Source of the DNA: Gordonia effusa NBRC 100432
GTDB lineage: Bacteria; Actinomycetota; Actinomycetes; Mycobacteriales; Mycobacteriaceae
Length of the DNA stretch: 64,000 nucleotides
Direction of reading: 5' to 3'
Assembly (NCBI RefSeq): GCF_000241305.1
Contig: NZ_BAEH01000075.1
Span: 1-64,000 of the forward strand
Made by a program: the position numbers and the translations under genes. The notes under the pieces are model-generated. The model saw only the letters and a list, made by a program, of their open reading frames with translations. It had not been told where the DNA came from and ran no database searches. This document shows positions 8,435-20,389 of this stretch, piece by piece (within the stretch, counting starts at the first letter, position 1; each line of letters begins with the position of its first letter).

Positions 8435-9427
8435 CTACTCGATCGGCGACGGCTCCGACTTCTTCCGGGATTTCAGGAGGCTCGCCACCGTGGTGATAAC
8501 CAATGTTCCGATGATCACACTCAGTGACAGCGGCGTCGAGATTTCCGGTACCGCCACATGCTCGCCGCCGTTGATGAAGCCCAACGTGTTCTCATGCAAG
8601 GCGTGCAGCACCAGTTTGACGCCGATGAAGCCGAGAATGAACGACAATCCATAGCTCAGGTACACCAGGCGATCGAGAAGACCACCGAGCAGGAAGAACA
8701 GTTGGCGCAGACCCATCAGCGCGAAGGCGTTAGCCGTGAAGACGATATACGGCTCAGCAGTCAGTCCATAGATCGCCGGGATTGAGTCCAGCGCGAACAG
8801 AACGTCGGTGAAAGCGATGACAATGAGCACCATCAGCATCGGCGTAGCCATTCGCTTGCCGTTGATACGGGTAAACAAGCGGTCGCGGTCGTAATTGTCG
8901 GAGGTGCGGAGGACTCGCTTCACGAACCGCTCCAGCCGACTTTCGCGCTCCTCTTCATGCTCGACCGGGTCGTCGGATTCGCGGATCAGTTTGATCGCGG
9001 TATAGAGCAGGAATCCGCCGAACAGGTAGAACACCCAGCTGTAGGTACTGATCGCCGCGGCTCCGACGGCGATGAACGCACCACGTAGCACCAGCGCCAT
9101 CACGATGCCCAGGAGCAGAATTTTCTGCTGATATTCCTTAGGTACCGCGAATTTCGCGAAGATGATGACGAATACGAAAAGGTTGTCGACCGATAGCGCC
9201 TTCTCGGTGACATAGCCGGCGAAATACTCGCCGCCGAATGTCCCACCCCATTTCCACCAGACGAATCCGCCGAATAGCACCGCGATGGCGATGTATACCG
9301 CCGACCAGGTACCCGATTCTTTCAGGGTCGGCGCGTGGGGAACGCGAACGTGGGCGAAGAAATCGAAAACGAATAGGCCGAGAATCACCGCAATGGTGAC
9401 AATCCAGACGATGGCTGATACTTCCAA
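8435..9427 (-). CDS. TerC/Alx family integral membrane protein, probable manganese exporter
   Basis: 330-residue membrane protein with about nine hydrophobic segments. Conserved acidic intramembrane motifs are KALSVDNLFVFVIIF (residues about 76-90) and AFTDVLFALDSIPAIYGL (about 206-223), which identify TerC/Alx proteins. Members export Mn2+ and, in some bacteria, supply Mn to secreted enzymes. A yybP-ykoY manganese riboswitch lies in the leader, strongly supporting an Mn role rather than tellurite resistance. It is monocistronic, convergent with the YciI gene. Confidence 0.92.
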   Translation of the reverse strand: MEVSAIVWIVTIAVILGLFVFDFFAHVRVPHAPTLKESGTWSAVYIAIAVLFGGFVWWKWGGTFGGEYFAGYVTEKALSVDNLFVFVIIFAKFAVPKEYQQKILLLGIVMALVLRGAFIAVGAAAISTYSWVFYLFGGFLLYTAIKLIRESDDPVEHEEERESRLERFVKRVLRTSDNYDRDRLFTRINGKRMATPMLMVLIVIAFTDVLFALDSIPAIYGLTAEPYIVFTANAFALMGLRQLFFLLGGLLDRLVYLSYGLSFILGFIGVKLVLHALHENTLGFINGGEHVAVPEISTPLSLSVIIGTLVITTVASLLKSRKKSEPSPIE

Positions 9428-9483
9428 GGCAAACCTCCAGCGCGCAGCACCGCCGCATAGACAGCGGTGGATCTCATGCGATG

Positions 9484-9607
9484 CCAGAGGTCTCTCCCAC
9501 CCGCTATGCGGGTCGACTTCCCGGGTCTTGAGCTCTCAGCAGCGTGATGGCACGTGCCCGGCCCGGCCGTATTGACGGGTTGCCGTTGGGGGATACTCCC
9601 CTCTCGG
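9484..9607 (-). ncRNA. yybP-ykoY manganese riboswitch
   Basis: In the leader of the TerC gene, the minus strand contains the hallmark GAGGGGAGTA at the 5' side and GGGAGAGACCTCTGG at the 3' side. The two ends pair (CCGAGAGG with CCTCTGG) to form P1, bringing the two conserved loops together as in the Mn2+-binding yybP-ykoY fold. The intervening about 95 bases hold GC-rich stems. The element ends about 57 bases before the TerC ATG, leaving room for translational or terminator control. The class is known to switch on Mn exporters at high Mn2+. Confidence 0.85.
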
Positions 9608-9657
9608 ATCGTCGACCAGCTTACCTGAGAATTCGGACATCCGCACAACGCGACTGC

Positions 9658-9681
9658 GCCGCAGACGAATTAGCCTGCGGC
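9658..9681 (-). terminator. Hairpin after ftsK
   Basis: GCCGCAG (9658-9664) pairs with CTGCGGC (9675-9681), 17 bases beyond the ftsK stop. There is no T-tract, so it is only a candidate terminator. Confidence 0.4.
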
Positions 9682-9698
9682 ACAGTATATTTCACGCA

Positions 9699-12600
9699 CT
9701 ATTCGGTCGAGTCATCCTCGGCACCGCCACCGGTGATCGACGTGATCACGCCGGCGAGATCCTCCGGTTTCACCAAGACCTCGCGGGCTTTGGAACCTTC
9801 ACTCGGCCCGACGACGCCACGAGTCTCCATGAGATCCATGAGGCGTCCGGCTTTGGCGAATCCGACGCGGAGTTTGCGCTGCAACATCGACGTCGACCCG
9901 AACTGCGACGAGACCACCAGTTCGATGGCTTGCAACAGGTCGTCGAGGTCGTTGCCGATGTCGGCGTCGATATCCTTCTTGTCGCTGGCCTTGGCCGCGG
10001 TAACCCCTTCGGTGTACTCGGGTTCGGCCTGTTCGCGGGTGTAGTCGACGACGGCGGAAATCTCTTCGTCCGTGATGAACGCGCCCTGCATACGAATCGG
10101 TTTGTTGGCACCCATCGGCAAGAACAGTCCGTCACCCATACCGATGAGTTTTTCCGCACCGGGCTGATCCAGGATGACGCGCGAGTCGGTCAGCGACGAT
10201 GTTGCGAACGCCAGACGCGAGGGCACGTTGGTCTTGATCAGGCCGGTAACTACGTCTACCGACGGTCGCTGGGTCGCCAGAACCAGGTGAATACCCGCCG
10301 CGCGAGCCTTCTGCGTGATGCGGACAATCGCATCTTCGACGTCGCGCGGTGCGGTCATCATCAGGTCGGCGAGCTCGTCGACGATGGCGAGGATATACGG
10401 ATAGGGCTTGTACACGCGCTCGGAGCCGAGCGGCGTGCTGATCTCACCCGAGGCAACCTTCGCGTTGAAGTCGTCGATATGACGCACCCGGGAGGACTTC
10501 ATGTCCTGGTACCGCTGCTCCATCTCTTCGACCAGCCACGCCAACGCGGCGGCGGCCTTCTTGGGTTGCGTAATAATCGGCGTGATCAGGTGCGGGATGC
10601 CCTCGTACGGCGTAAGTTCCACCATCTTGGGGTCGATGAGAATCATCCGGACTTCGTCGGGCGTCGCTCGCTGCAGCAACGACACCAGCATCGAGTTGAC
10701 GAAGCTCGACTTACCGGAACCAGTCGAACCCGCGACCAACAGGTGCGGCATCTTCGCGAGGTTGGCGGTCACGAAGTCGCCCTCGATATCCTTGCCGAGA
10801 CCGATTACCAGCGGATGCCGGTCCTTCCGATTCTTCGGCGACGCCAAGACGTCGGCCAGGCGAACCATCTCTCGGTCGGCGTTGGGCACCTCGATGCCGA
10901 CCGCCGACTTACCCGGGATCGGCGCGAGCAGCCGTACGTTATCGGTCGCCGCCGCGTAAGCGATATTGCGCTGGAGTGCGGTGATCTTCTCCACCTTCAC
11001 GCCCGGACCGAGTTCAACCTCGTATCGAGTGACGGTCGGCCCGCGGGTGTAGCCGGTAACCGCGGCATCGATCTTGAACTGCTCGAGTACGGTACCGATG
11101 CGCTCGATCATCTCGTCGTTGGCGCTGCTGCCGAGTTTGGGCGGGTCGCCATCGATCAGCAGTGACGGTGGAGGCAGACGGTAGGTTCCTTCCGAATCCG
11201 CCATTGGCCGGGCAAGCGGTTCGTTGTCCGCGTCGTCGTCGCGGTCCTCGATGACCGGTGCGACAACGGGTTTCGGCGCCGAACGAGCCGATTCCTGTGC
11301 GGCACGCTCACGCGCGGCTTCACCCGCGGTCTTACGCTTCGGAGTCGATCGTGAAGTGGGCGCAGGATCGGCGAAGAGGTCGTCGGTGTCATCGCTGATC
11401 GGCTCGGTCACCATATCCGGTGACACCGGAGTCCGCCGAATTCCGCCGATGGGTTCGGTGGTCAGATCCGCGAGAATGTCGGCCGCGCCTGCTGAGGTTG
11501 GAGCGGCCTTACGACTGCGCCGTCGGCGAGCCGGCTGCTCGTCGGGCGGATAGTTGTCATAGGGATCGGCCGAACGCTCGGCAGCGGGGGCCGCGCCGAA
11601 TTCGTGGTCATCCTCGGCTTCGTCGACGTCTGGCGCCTCATCGTCGTAGTCGTCGTATTCGCCGTCGTCGTAGTAATCGTCGTCGTAATACTGATCGTCG
11701 TGGCTGAGTCCGAGATAGCCGGCGATCGCATCGACAACTTCACGCACGGTCCGGCCAGAAAGCAAAAGGCCACCAAATGCCATGCACAGCAAGAAGATTG
11801 GCACCGAGATCCACTCGGTGACCGCATTGGTCAACGGCGTCCCGACTACGAAGCCGAGGTAGCCACCAGCGTCCGACCGAGCGTCGAGTCCGCGCGGCGA
11901 TCCGGCAATCAGGTGAATAAGGCCTAGCAATGGCAGCCCGATAAGCAAACCCGCGCCGATGTAGTGCGGGCGACGTCGCGGGTTCGGCGGCCGGCGCATC
12001 AACATGATTCCCAGAGCTACCAACGCGATCGGCACCACGACTGCCACGACCCCCACGATGGCGCGCACCAACGTGTCGATGAACGCACCTGCCGGGCCGG
12101 CAGCGGCAAACCACACCCCCGCTCCGATCACCGCCGCGACGACGATCAGCGCGAGACCCGCTCCATCGCGACGATGTGAGTGTCCATCGGCACCCGCTGG
12201 CACGCGACGCATGCCGGAGTGGGAATCGCGCGGCGCGGGTTGGTCGAGGAATTCGTTCTCGTCCTCGTCGAAGGGGATCTCGTCGTAGTCATAGCGGTCG
12301 TCGCCACCACGGGTCGAGCCCGCCCCCATGCGGGCGAGGCTGCCGACGCCTCGCGCGAGCAGCGTCCAACCCGCGCCAAGACCGCGCCCAGCCGACGCCG
12401 CGACCGAGGGGCGGCGGTGGTGAATGTCAGCCGACGCGGTGCTGACCCGACCGGCCGACGCCGACCGGGTGGCCGAACCGGAACGAGTCTTCGCAGCGGA
12501 CTTGCGGGGGGCAGTTTTTGTTGAGCTACCCTTCGACGTCGACTTGGCCGGCGCCTTTGATTTAGCAGCGTTCGTCGCGGTCGACTTACGTGCGCCACCG

Positions 12601-12710
12601 CGTTGAGAGCCACCGGCAGATCGGGTGCCAGAGGTACCTCGGGCGCTCGAACCACGGGTTCCTCCGGCAGATGAGCGCGCGCCAGCGCGAGCAGTTGCTT
12701 TCGAAGCCAT
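9699..12710 (-). CDS. ftsK: DNA translocase FtsK
   Basis: 1003-residue septum-anchored DNA motor that clears chromosome ends during division. Order: a basic Ser/Ala/Lys/Arg-rich N-terminal region (residues about 1-110), an acidic stretch, four membrane segments (about 190-330), a long disordered linker with the run [20 protein letters not shown], the RecA-like motor with Walker A GSTGSGKS, and the winged-helix gamma domain ([23 protein letters not shown]). Mycobacterial FtsK is about 830-880 residues; the extra length is in the N-terminal tail and linker. If the histone-like tail is not translated, a later start would be needed, but none looks better. Confidence 0.96.
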   Translation of the reverse strand: MASKATARAGARSSAGGTRGSSARGTSGTRSAGGSQRGGARKSTATNAAKSKAPAKSTSKGSSTKTAPRKSAAKTRSGSATRSASAGRVSTASADIHHRRPSVAASAGRGLGAGWTLLARGVGSLARMGAGSTRGGDDRYDYDEIPFDEDENEFLDQPAPRDSHSGMRRVPAGADGHSHRRDGAGLALIVVAAVIGAGVWFAAAGPAGAFIDTLVRAIVGVVAVVVPIALVALGIMLMRRPPNPRRRPHYIGAGLLIGLPLLGLIHLIAGSPRGLDARSDAGGYLGFVVGTPLTNAVTEWISVPIFLLCMAFGGLLLSGRTVREVVDAIAGYLGLSHDDQYYDDDYYDDGEYDDYDDEAPDVDEAEDDHEFGAAPAAERSADPYDNYPPDEQPARRRRSRKAAPTSAGAADILADLTTEPIGGIRRTPVSPDMVTEPISDDTDDLFADPAPTSRSTPKRKTAGEAARERAAQESARSAPKPVVAPVIEDRDDDADNEPLARPMADSEGTYRLPPPSLLIDGDPPKLGSSANDEMIERIGTVLEQFKIDAAVTGYTRGPTVTRYEVELGPGVKVEKITALQRNIAYAAATDNVRLLAPIPGKSAVGIEVPNADREMVRLADVLASPKNRKDRHPLVIGLGKDIEGDFVTANLAKMPHLLVAGSTGSGKSSFVNSMLVSLLQRATPDEVRMILIDPKMVELTPYEGIPHLITPIITQPKKAAAALAWLVEEMEQRYQDMKSSRVRHIDDFNAKVASGEISTPLGSERVYKPYPYILAIVDELADLMMTAPRDVEDAIVRITQKARAAGIHLVLATQRPSVDVVTGLIKTNVPSRLAFATSSLTDSRVILDQPGAEKLIGMGDGLFLPMGANKPIRMQGAFITDEEISAVVDYTREQAEPEYTEGVTAAKASDKKDIDADIGNDLDDLLQAIELVVSSQFGSTSMLQRKLRVGFAKAGRLMDLMETRGVVGPSEGSKAREVLVKPEDLAGVITSITGGGAEDDSTE

Positions 12711-12890
12711 GCCGACAGACTAGTCTCTCAGGTTCACTTCAGTCACACCCGCAACACCGGCATCGGGTCGGCCGTGTCGCTTTCGTGACATCAAGGGCAT
12801 CGTTAGGCGCAAAGCTGCGACGTCAGCGTCGGCAAGGGAAATATCCCCTCGCAGGCATCGAGGCTGCAGGTTTCAGCTCGGGGCCGTGCG

Positions 12891-13523
12891 CTAAACCCCG
12901 CGAGGCGCGGCCGTCAACGCGGCAACCGCGGCGTCGTCGCCGTGCAGACTCACCTGCACCGGCTCCCGACCGAAGGTGAATAACAGCAGCTCACCGGCTG
13001 TGCCAGTGACAGTCACCTGCTCACCGGAGCCGACGCTGGCTACCGCTGCACCGTCGGGCGTACGCAGAATCACTCGTACCGGCGGCTTCGGCATGGCAAT
13101 CCGCACGGCATTGCGAACCGCGCCAACAAGCGCCTTCTGCAGGCCCGCATCGAGCACGCGTGGTGTCCAGTCCGACGTCGCGTCGACTCCGCCACGCAGC
13201 ACGTCTTCATGGTGGACGAACATCTCCGAGAGATTCAGCCAGCGGTCCAGCGGACGAAATGGTGAAAACCACGGCGGACCATCGGCCACTCGATCGATGA
13301 TCGACGTCCACTCCCCCGCCGCCACCTTCGACTGCACCTTTTCGGTATATCCGGCGAGTGCGGGGACCGCGATACCCGGCGCCGCGTCGAGACGTGACTC
13401 ACGCACGATGATGTGTGCTGCGAGGTCGCGGGCGGTCCAGCCATCGCACATAGTTGGCGCGTCGGGCCCGACGTCGCGCAACGTCGCGGCCAAGGCGCGA
13501 CGTTCGGAGCGAGCGTAAGTCAC
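12891..13523 (-). CDS. TIGR03085/DinB-like mycothiol-dependent maleylpyruvate isomerase-fold protein
   Basis: 210-residue protein of the DinB/MDMPI four-helix-bundle superfamily (TIGR03085 type). The N-terminal CDGWTARDLAAHIIVRES motif carries the metal-binding His, with a second His pair in EMFVHHEDVLRG. The GTG at 13523 is chosen because it follows an AAGGA ribosome-binding site; a longer frame runs back into RNase J coding sequence. It begins 11 bases after the rnj stop and so ends a dapA-rnj operon. Members are thought to be metal-dependent enzymes using mycothiol; the substrate is unknown. Confidence 0.82.
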   Translation of the reverse strand: MTYARSERRALAATLRDVGPDAPTMCDGWTARDLAAHIIVRESRLDAAPGIAVPALAGYTEKVQSKVAAGEWTSIIDRVADGPPWFSPFRPLDRWLNLSEMFVHHEDVLRGGVDATSDWTPRVLDAGLQKALVGAVRNAVRIAMPKPPVRVILRTPDGAAVASVGSGEQVTVTGTAGELLLFTFGREPVQVSLHGDDAAVAALTAAPRGV

Positions 13524-13534
13524 CGGGGCGGTCC

Positions 13535-16461
<2,927 letters not shown>

Positions 16462-16490
16462 TCACCGTGGCTGGCGTCACCCGGGTCTAG

Positions 16491-17249
16491 TCATCCCTCC
16501 AGCACGAACGGCGACGTTGCTACCTCACTGCCATCGGACAATTCGCCGATCTCGAAGTCGCCGAAGACCGTCGGCGCGACGGCGAGCAATTCCCGCAGGC
16601 AAGCGATTGCCAGCTGCCGGATTTCGACGTCGGCGTGCTCGGTGGCGCGCATGCCGACGAAATGCCGCCAAGCGCGGTAATTGCCGGTCACGACGATCTT
16701 TGTCTCGGTGGCATTGGGCAGGACCGACCGCGCCGCCTGACGCGCTTGCTTTCGACGCAGGATCGCGTTCGGCACGTCGGCGAACTTCGCTTCCAACGCC
16801 TCGAGCAGTTCGACGTACGCGTCGCGGCTGGCGTCGGTCGCCTTGGCGAATAACTCCTCCAAATGTGCGTCGCCGCGAATCGCCGGTGGCGGCACGACAT
16901 TCGAATCATGTTCGGGCACAAAACGTTGCGACAGTTGCGAATAGGAGAAGTGTCGATGCCGGATCAACTCGTGGGTACATGAGCGCGAGACGCCAGTGAT
17001 GTAGAACGTCGCATTGGCGTGTTCGAGCAGCGAAAGGTGACCGACCTCCAGGATGTGGCGTAGGTACCCGGCGTTCGTCGCGGTGCGCGGATTGGGCTTG
17101 TCCCAACTCTGATAGCAGGCGCGTCCGGCGAATTCGACCAATGCCTCGCCACCGTCGACGTCTGTCTCCCAGCCGAGGTCGGGCGCGTGAAACGACGTCG
17201 CCGCCACCAGTTCGACCTTCAACGGCACAGACCTCGACACGCTTAACAC
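16491..17249 (-). CDS. thyX: Flavin-dependent thymidylate synthase ThyX
   Basis: 252-residue FAD-dependent enzyme making dTMP from dUMP with methylenetetrahydrofolate and NADPH. The signature RHR-x7-S is R97-H98-R99 to S107 ([13 protein letters not shown]). It is very close to M. tuberculosis ThyX throughout. The GTG at 17249 sits only 2-3 bases after GAGAGGAA; a GTG three codons in (17240) has better spacing and may be the real start. The window also encodes ThyA, so two thymidylate synthases coexist, as in M. tuberculosis. Confidence 0.96.
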   Translation of the reverse strand: MLSVSRSVPLKVELVAATSFHAPDLGWETDVDGGEALVEFAGRACYQSWDKPNPRTATNAGYLRHILEVGHLSLLEHANATFYITGVSRSCTHELIRHRHFSYSQLSQRFVPEHDSNVVPPPAIRGDAHLEELFAKATDASRDAYVELLEALEAKFADVPNAILRRKQARQAARSVLPNATETKIVVTGNYRAWRHFVGMRATEHADVEIRQLAIACLRELLAVAPTVFGDFEIGELSDGSEVATSPFVLEG

Positions 17250-17364
17250 TTCCTCTCACCGATGATCATCTCGGTAAATCTCAGGACTGACGGGAGAGAA
17301 TGTTAACCCGCTGCTCGGATTCCAATAGTGGCGCACCGTCAGCCGACGTTGTAACAATCACTGG

Positions 17365-18168
17365 GTGAAGTCTCTCTCATTCGGAAAAATCATGGCAGCC
17401 ACCATCGCAGCGACGACACTGATCGGCACCCCCGTGCTCGTCGCCGCTCCAGCTGCTGCGGCACCCAAATCCCTTGTCGCGCCAGAGCGTCTGATCAAAC
17501 TCGACGGCACACAAAACACTCGCACTTTCGACGGATACGCCACCGCCGACCACAAATCGATCAGCTCGGCGATCATTCGCAGTGACAATCTGTCCAAACT
17601 CAGCTCCGCCGACAAAGCAAAACTATCCGCGCGCAAGGTCACCGCGGTGATCGACCTGCGAACCTCCATCGAGCGCGCCGCACAACCCGATCACGCGATC
17701 CCCGGCGCCAAGTCCTACGAGAAGGACATCCTCGGCGGAACCCCAATCACCAACCTCATCGACCTGAACTCCGCCTACCGTTCGTTCATCACCGATCGAC
17801 AGGCACGCGCACAATTCGCCTCGACGTTGCGGATCATCACGCGCACTGTCGCCGCGGGCGATTCGGTGATCTTCCACTGCAGTGCTGGTAAGGATCGCAC
17901 TGGCTGGACCGCGGCAATGGTCCTGACCATTGCCGGCGTCGACCGAGCGACGGTGGAGAGGGATTATCTGGCCAGCAATACCTACCGCCACGCGAGTCCC
18001 AACGATCCGCTCAACGGCGTGAACATCTCGTGGCTGCGCGCCTCATTCAACACGGCGAATAAGGTCTACGGCAGCTTCGACAACTACATCCGCACTGGAC
18101 TCGGGCTGTCTGCCAAAGAGGTGACCGCGCTGCGCGACGCCGTCCGGGTGCCGCAGCGGGTCTACTGA
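17365..18168 (+). CDS. Secreted tyrosine/dual-specificity phosphatase (PtpB-like)
   Basis: 267-residue protein with a Sec signal peptide (residues 1-33, ending APAAAA). The P-loop HCSAGKDRTG places the catalytic cysteine at C172 and has the CxxGKDR form of the PtpB/Y_phosphatase3 family, which removes phosphate from phosphotyrosine, phosphoserine or phosphoinositides. An acidic loop (VIDLRTSIERAAQPD) precedes it, as in the family. It is divergent from thyX and followed by family-1 repeat copy B. Substrate and target are unknown; a role in host interaction should not be assumed for this organism. Confidence 0.88.
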   Translation: MKSLSFGKIMAATIAATTLIGTPVLVAAPAAAAPKSLVAPERLIKLDGTQNTRTFDGYATADHKSISSAIIRSDNLSKLSSADKAKLSARKVTAVIDLRTSIERAAQPDHAIPGAKSYEKDILGGTPITNLIDLNSAYRSFITDRQARAQFASTLRIITRTVAAGDSVIFHCSAGKDRTGWTAAMVLTIAGVDRATVERDYLASNTYRHASPNDPLNGVNISWLRASFNTANKVYGSFDNYIRTGLGLSAKEVTALRDAVRVPQRVY

Positions 18169-18180
18169 AGTCAGTTGCCG

Positions 18181-18243
18181 AAATATGTCCCGAGGATGGC
18201 ACAAACGCCATATGGACGCCCGTCGCATCCTCGGGACATATTT
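18181..18243. repeat. Palindromic intergenic repeat, family 1, copy B
   Basis: A perfect 18-bp inverted repeat (18181-18198 and 18226-18243; arm AAATATGTCCCGAGGATG) encloses 27 bases containing ACGCCATATGGACGCC. It lies between the convergent phosphatase and HAD genes, 12 bases from each stop. It has the longest outer stem of the five copies and is well placed as a shared terminator. Confidence 0.85.
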
Positions 18244-18255
18244 GCGCGGATCTAG

Positions 18256-19020
18256 CTAGTTGTCGACGATGGCGCTGAGCCGCGCGAACGTGTCGTCGAA
18301 TCCGTGGACGTGCACGGAGTCGATGCCGAGTTCAATCACCGGCCGGTCGTTGCCACCCTCGTCGAGACGGTCACCAAAGAATAGGATCTCGTCGGTGCCG
18401 ACACTGAGGATTTCCATCAATCGTGTTGCGCCATAAGCCTTGTCGATACCTTTACGAGTGATATCGACCGACGTCGAGCCGCCACTGCGGACCTCCAGAT
18501 CGGGTAGCCGCTCGGCAGCGTAGGCGCGAAGGGATTCCTTCTTCGCGCCGTCCGGGTCCCACGCGGCCTTAGCATCGACGGGAGCCTGCTGGCCGAGTGC
18601 GCTGAAGGTGATCTGGGAGCCCCGGTCTTCGAGGATCGGCCCCCACGTCCTCGACTCCCACAGACCCAGCTTCTTCGCGCCCTCTTCGACGACGCTCAAT
18701 GCTCGAGACTTCTCGTCGTCGGAAAGATTTTCGGCGTAGACCGTCTCCCACTCGCTACCTGACCAGCGCACGTACTGCGTACCGTTCGTCGGCATCAGGT
18801 GGAGGTTGCCAATGCCGTCGAACTCGCCGATCCGAGCGAGCACCTGCGTCTGGAACTGCGTGTAGTTGCCACCGGAGATGATGCATCCTCGGGTGGTCGC
18901 CAATAGCCGGCGAAGTAGCGCGGCCATGTCGTCGCTGAGCGGACTCTTCGACGCCGCGAGCGTGTCGTCGAGGTCGAACATCACCAGCGAATACGTCTTG
19001 CCGTTGGCCGATACCGCCAT
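18256..19020 (-). CDS. HAD-superfamily hydrolase, subfamily IIB
   Basis: 254-residue phosphatase-fold protein. HAD motif I is DLDDTL (nucleophile Asp near residue 16), motif II is in CIISGGN, and motif IV is FFGDRLDEGGND. The cap has the type IIB layout seen in phosphomannomutase-like and Cof-like enzymes. It probably removes phosphate from a sugar phosphate; the substrate cannot be read from sequence. It is monocistronic and convergent with the secreted phosphatase. Confidence 0.85.
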   Translation of the reverse strand: MAVSANGKTYSLVMFDLDDTLAASKSPLSDDMAALLRRLLATTRGCIISGGNYTQFQTQVLARIGEFDGIGNLHLMPTNGTQYVRWSGSEWETVYAENLSDDEKSRALSVVEEGAKKLGLWESRTWGPILEDRGSQITFSALGQQAPVDAKAAWDPDGAKKESLRAYAAERLPDLEVRSGGSTSVDITRKGIDKAYGATRLMEILSVGTDEILFFGDRLDEGGNDRPVIELGIDSVHVHGFDDTFARLSAIVDN

Positions 19021-19152
19021 ACTTCTCGGTGTTCCTTTACGTGTTATTCCAGCGAGCCGGGCATTTTTGTCGGCTCTACTGTCTCATCCCGCACCGAACA
19101 TCATCGATCCAGGGTGTTGGCGCGATCGGGCTGCGGTGCGCTAGCGCGCCAC

Positions 19153-19710
19153 TCAAAGGGCCTGGTTCGCGGTCGCGGCAACCTTCGAGCGGTACCAGCG
19201 TGTGAAGACGACAGGTAACACGAAACCGGCCGCCTGTACGACGATCTCGACGGTCTGGCCGCCGTCAAGAAAGAAGATGAGCGTCACAGCTGCGCACGTG
19301 ACGGTGAACGCTATCGCCCAAGCGGCGGTGATCACGATATTGATTCGCTTGAATCGCTCGGTGTGCCAATACTTCTCGGGCACTTCGCGCCGCGCGATGC
19401 CCTCGGTGAACGGCTTACCGATCACCAGCGATACCCACGCGGTCAGTGCTAGCCAGCCGAACGACAACGAACTGTCGTATTCGTGAATTGAACTGTCCTC
19501 CGCGAGGAATGCTACGACGGTCAGCACCGCGAAGAAGACAGCGGCGCTGACTTCTAAGATCTGTGCGTCGACCTTCGCGCCAGACCTACGGTCGAGAATA
19601 GTCAGAAACACGCTCACAGCGAGCGCCGTGAACGCTCCCCACCGCCAATCGACGGACGCCGCGACGATGCCGTAGGCGATCCAAGGGATAAAGCCGCGTA
19701 GATAGGTCAT
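19153..19710 (-). CDS. Membrane protein of unknown function, divergent from a PadR regulator
   Basis: 185-residue protein with five or six hydrophobic segments (for example residues 5-35, 60-80, 88-105 and 130-165) and a basic C-terminus. I do not recognise a named family. The ATG at 19710 has an AGGAA ribosome-binding site at 7 bases; an earlier in-frame start would overlap the operator region. It is transcribed divergently from a PadR-family gene across two copies of the palindrome GACATGTC, so it is the likely target of that repressor, a common pattern for stress or export membrane proteins. Confidence 0.75.
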   Translation of the reverse strand: MTYLRGFIPWIAYGIVAASVDWRWGAFTALAVSVFLTILDRRSGAKVDAQILEVSAAVFFAVLTVVAFLAEDSSIHEYDSSLSFGWLALTAWVSLVIGKPFTEGIARREVPEKYWHTERFKRINIVITAAWAIAFTVTCAAVTLIFFLDGGQTVEIVVQAAGFVLPVVFTRWYRSKVAATANQAL

Positions 19711-19756
19711 CGACGGTTCCTGTTCCTGGGCTTGGTATTCCAAGACATTCCAATTC

Positions 19757-19795
19757 TGACATGTCAAAGATAGAAACCTATAGCCAGACATGTCA
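19757..19795. promoter_or_regulatory. Paired operator (two GACATGTC palindromes) for the PadR gene and divergent membrane gene
   Basis: TGACATGTCA (19757-19766) and AGACATGTCA (19786-19795) are spaced 29 bases centre to centre, nearly three helical turns, in the 106-base divergent promoter region. ATGT/ACAT half-sites are typical PadR operators. Binding by the adjacent PadR protein is inferred. Confidence 0.65.
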
Positions 19796-19816
19796 ATAGT
19801 GGAATATGATCGAGCG

Positions 19817-20389
19817 ATGAGCTTGCGATATGCGTTGCTGGGCCTTCTCGACAATCAACCGGCCAGCGGGTACGACCTGATGAAGATCTTCAACTCGTCA
19901 ATGGCCAATGTCTGGCCCGCTACCCAGAGCCAGGTATATACCGAGCTCAACAAGATGGCCGGCACTGGACTCATCACCGTCTCAGCCGAAGGCGCGCGCG
20001 GGCGCAAGGTCTACGAGATCACCCGCGATGGTCGCGAGGCTCTGCGCATCTGGCTGCGTGAACCGCCGACGAGGAAGCCGAGGCGCAGCGATTTGTTGTT
20101 ACGGGTCTTCTTCCTCGACGTCATATCCCCAGCCGAGGCGCGCGAGATATTTCGCGCACATCGTGAGCACGCGGTCGCCCAGAAGGCGCATCTGAACCAG
20201 ATCCTGGAACGGATCGACGGTGACGTTGATTCGATCTCGGTAAATGGACGTATCGCTCTCGAGTTCGGTTTACGCAAAGCCGAGATGGAAATCGGTTGGG
20301 CTGATTGGGCTTTCGCGAGATTAGACGCTGATGGTCCGTCAGCTCTGTCGGATCGCCGCACGCAAGGCCGGAGCCAACTCACCCCGTGA
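19817..20389 (+). CDS. PadR family transcriptional regulator
   Basis: 190-residue repressor. The N-terminal winged helix is classic PadR (MSLRYALLGLLDNQPASGYDLMKIF ... VYTELNKMAGTGLI), and a C-terminal helical dimerisation domain (PadR_C/Vir-like, residues about 85-175) follows. The ATG at 19817 is preferred: the upstream in-frame ATG at 19790 lies inside the operator palindrome. The 3' end overlaps the convergent DNA glycosylase gene by 51 bases. PadR proteins often sense phenolics or drugs; no ligand can be inferred here. Confidence 0.88.
   Translation: MSLRYALLGLLDNQPASGYDLMKIFNSSMANVWPATQSQVYTELNKMAGTGLITVSAEGARGRKVYEITRDGREALRIWLREPPTRKPRRSDLLLRVFFLDVISPAEAREIFRAHREHAVAQKAHLNQILERIDGDVDSISVNGRIALEFGLRKAEMEIGWADWAFARLDADGPSALSDRRTQGRSQLTP

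Noticed and set aside
9930-11165. 411-codon open frame on the plus strand
   Set aside because: It is antisense to ftsK with no ribosome-binding site or recognisable domain.
12711-12890. Possible gene or element between ftsK and the DinB-like gene
   Set aside because: This 180-base gap has no ORF with a ribosome-binding site and lacks the family-1 palindrome layout.
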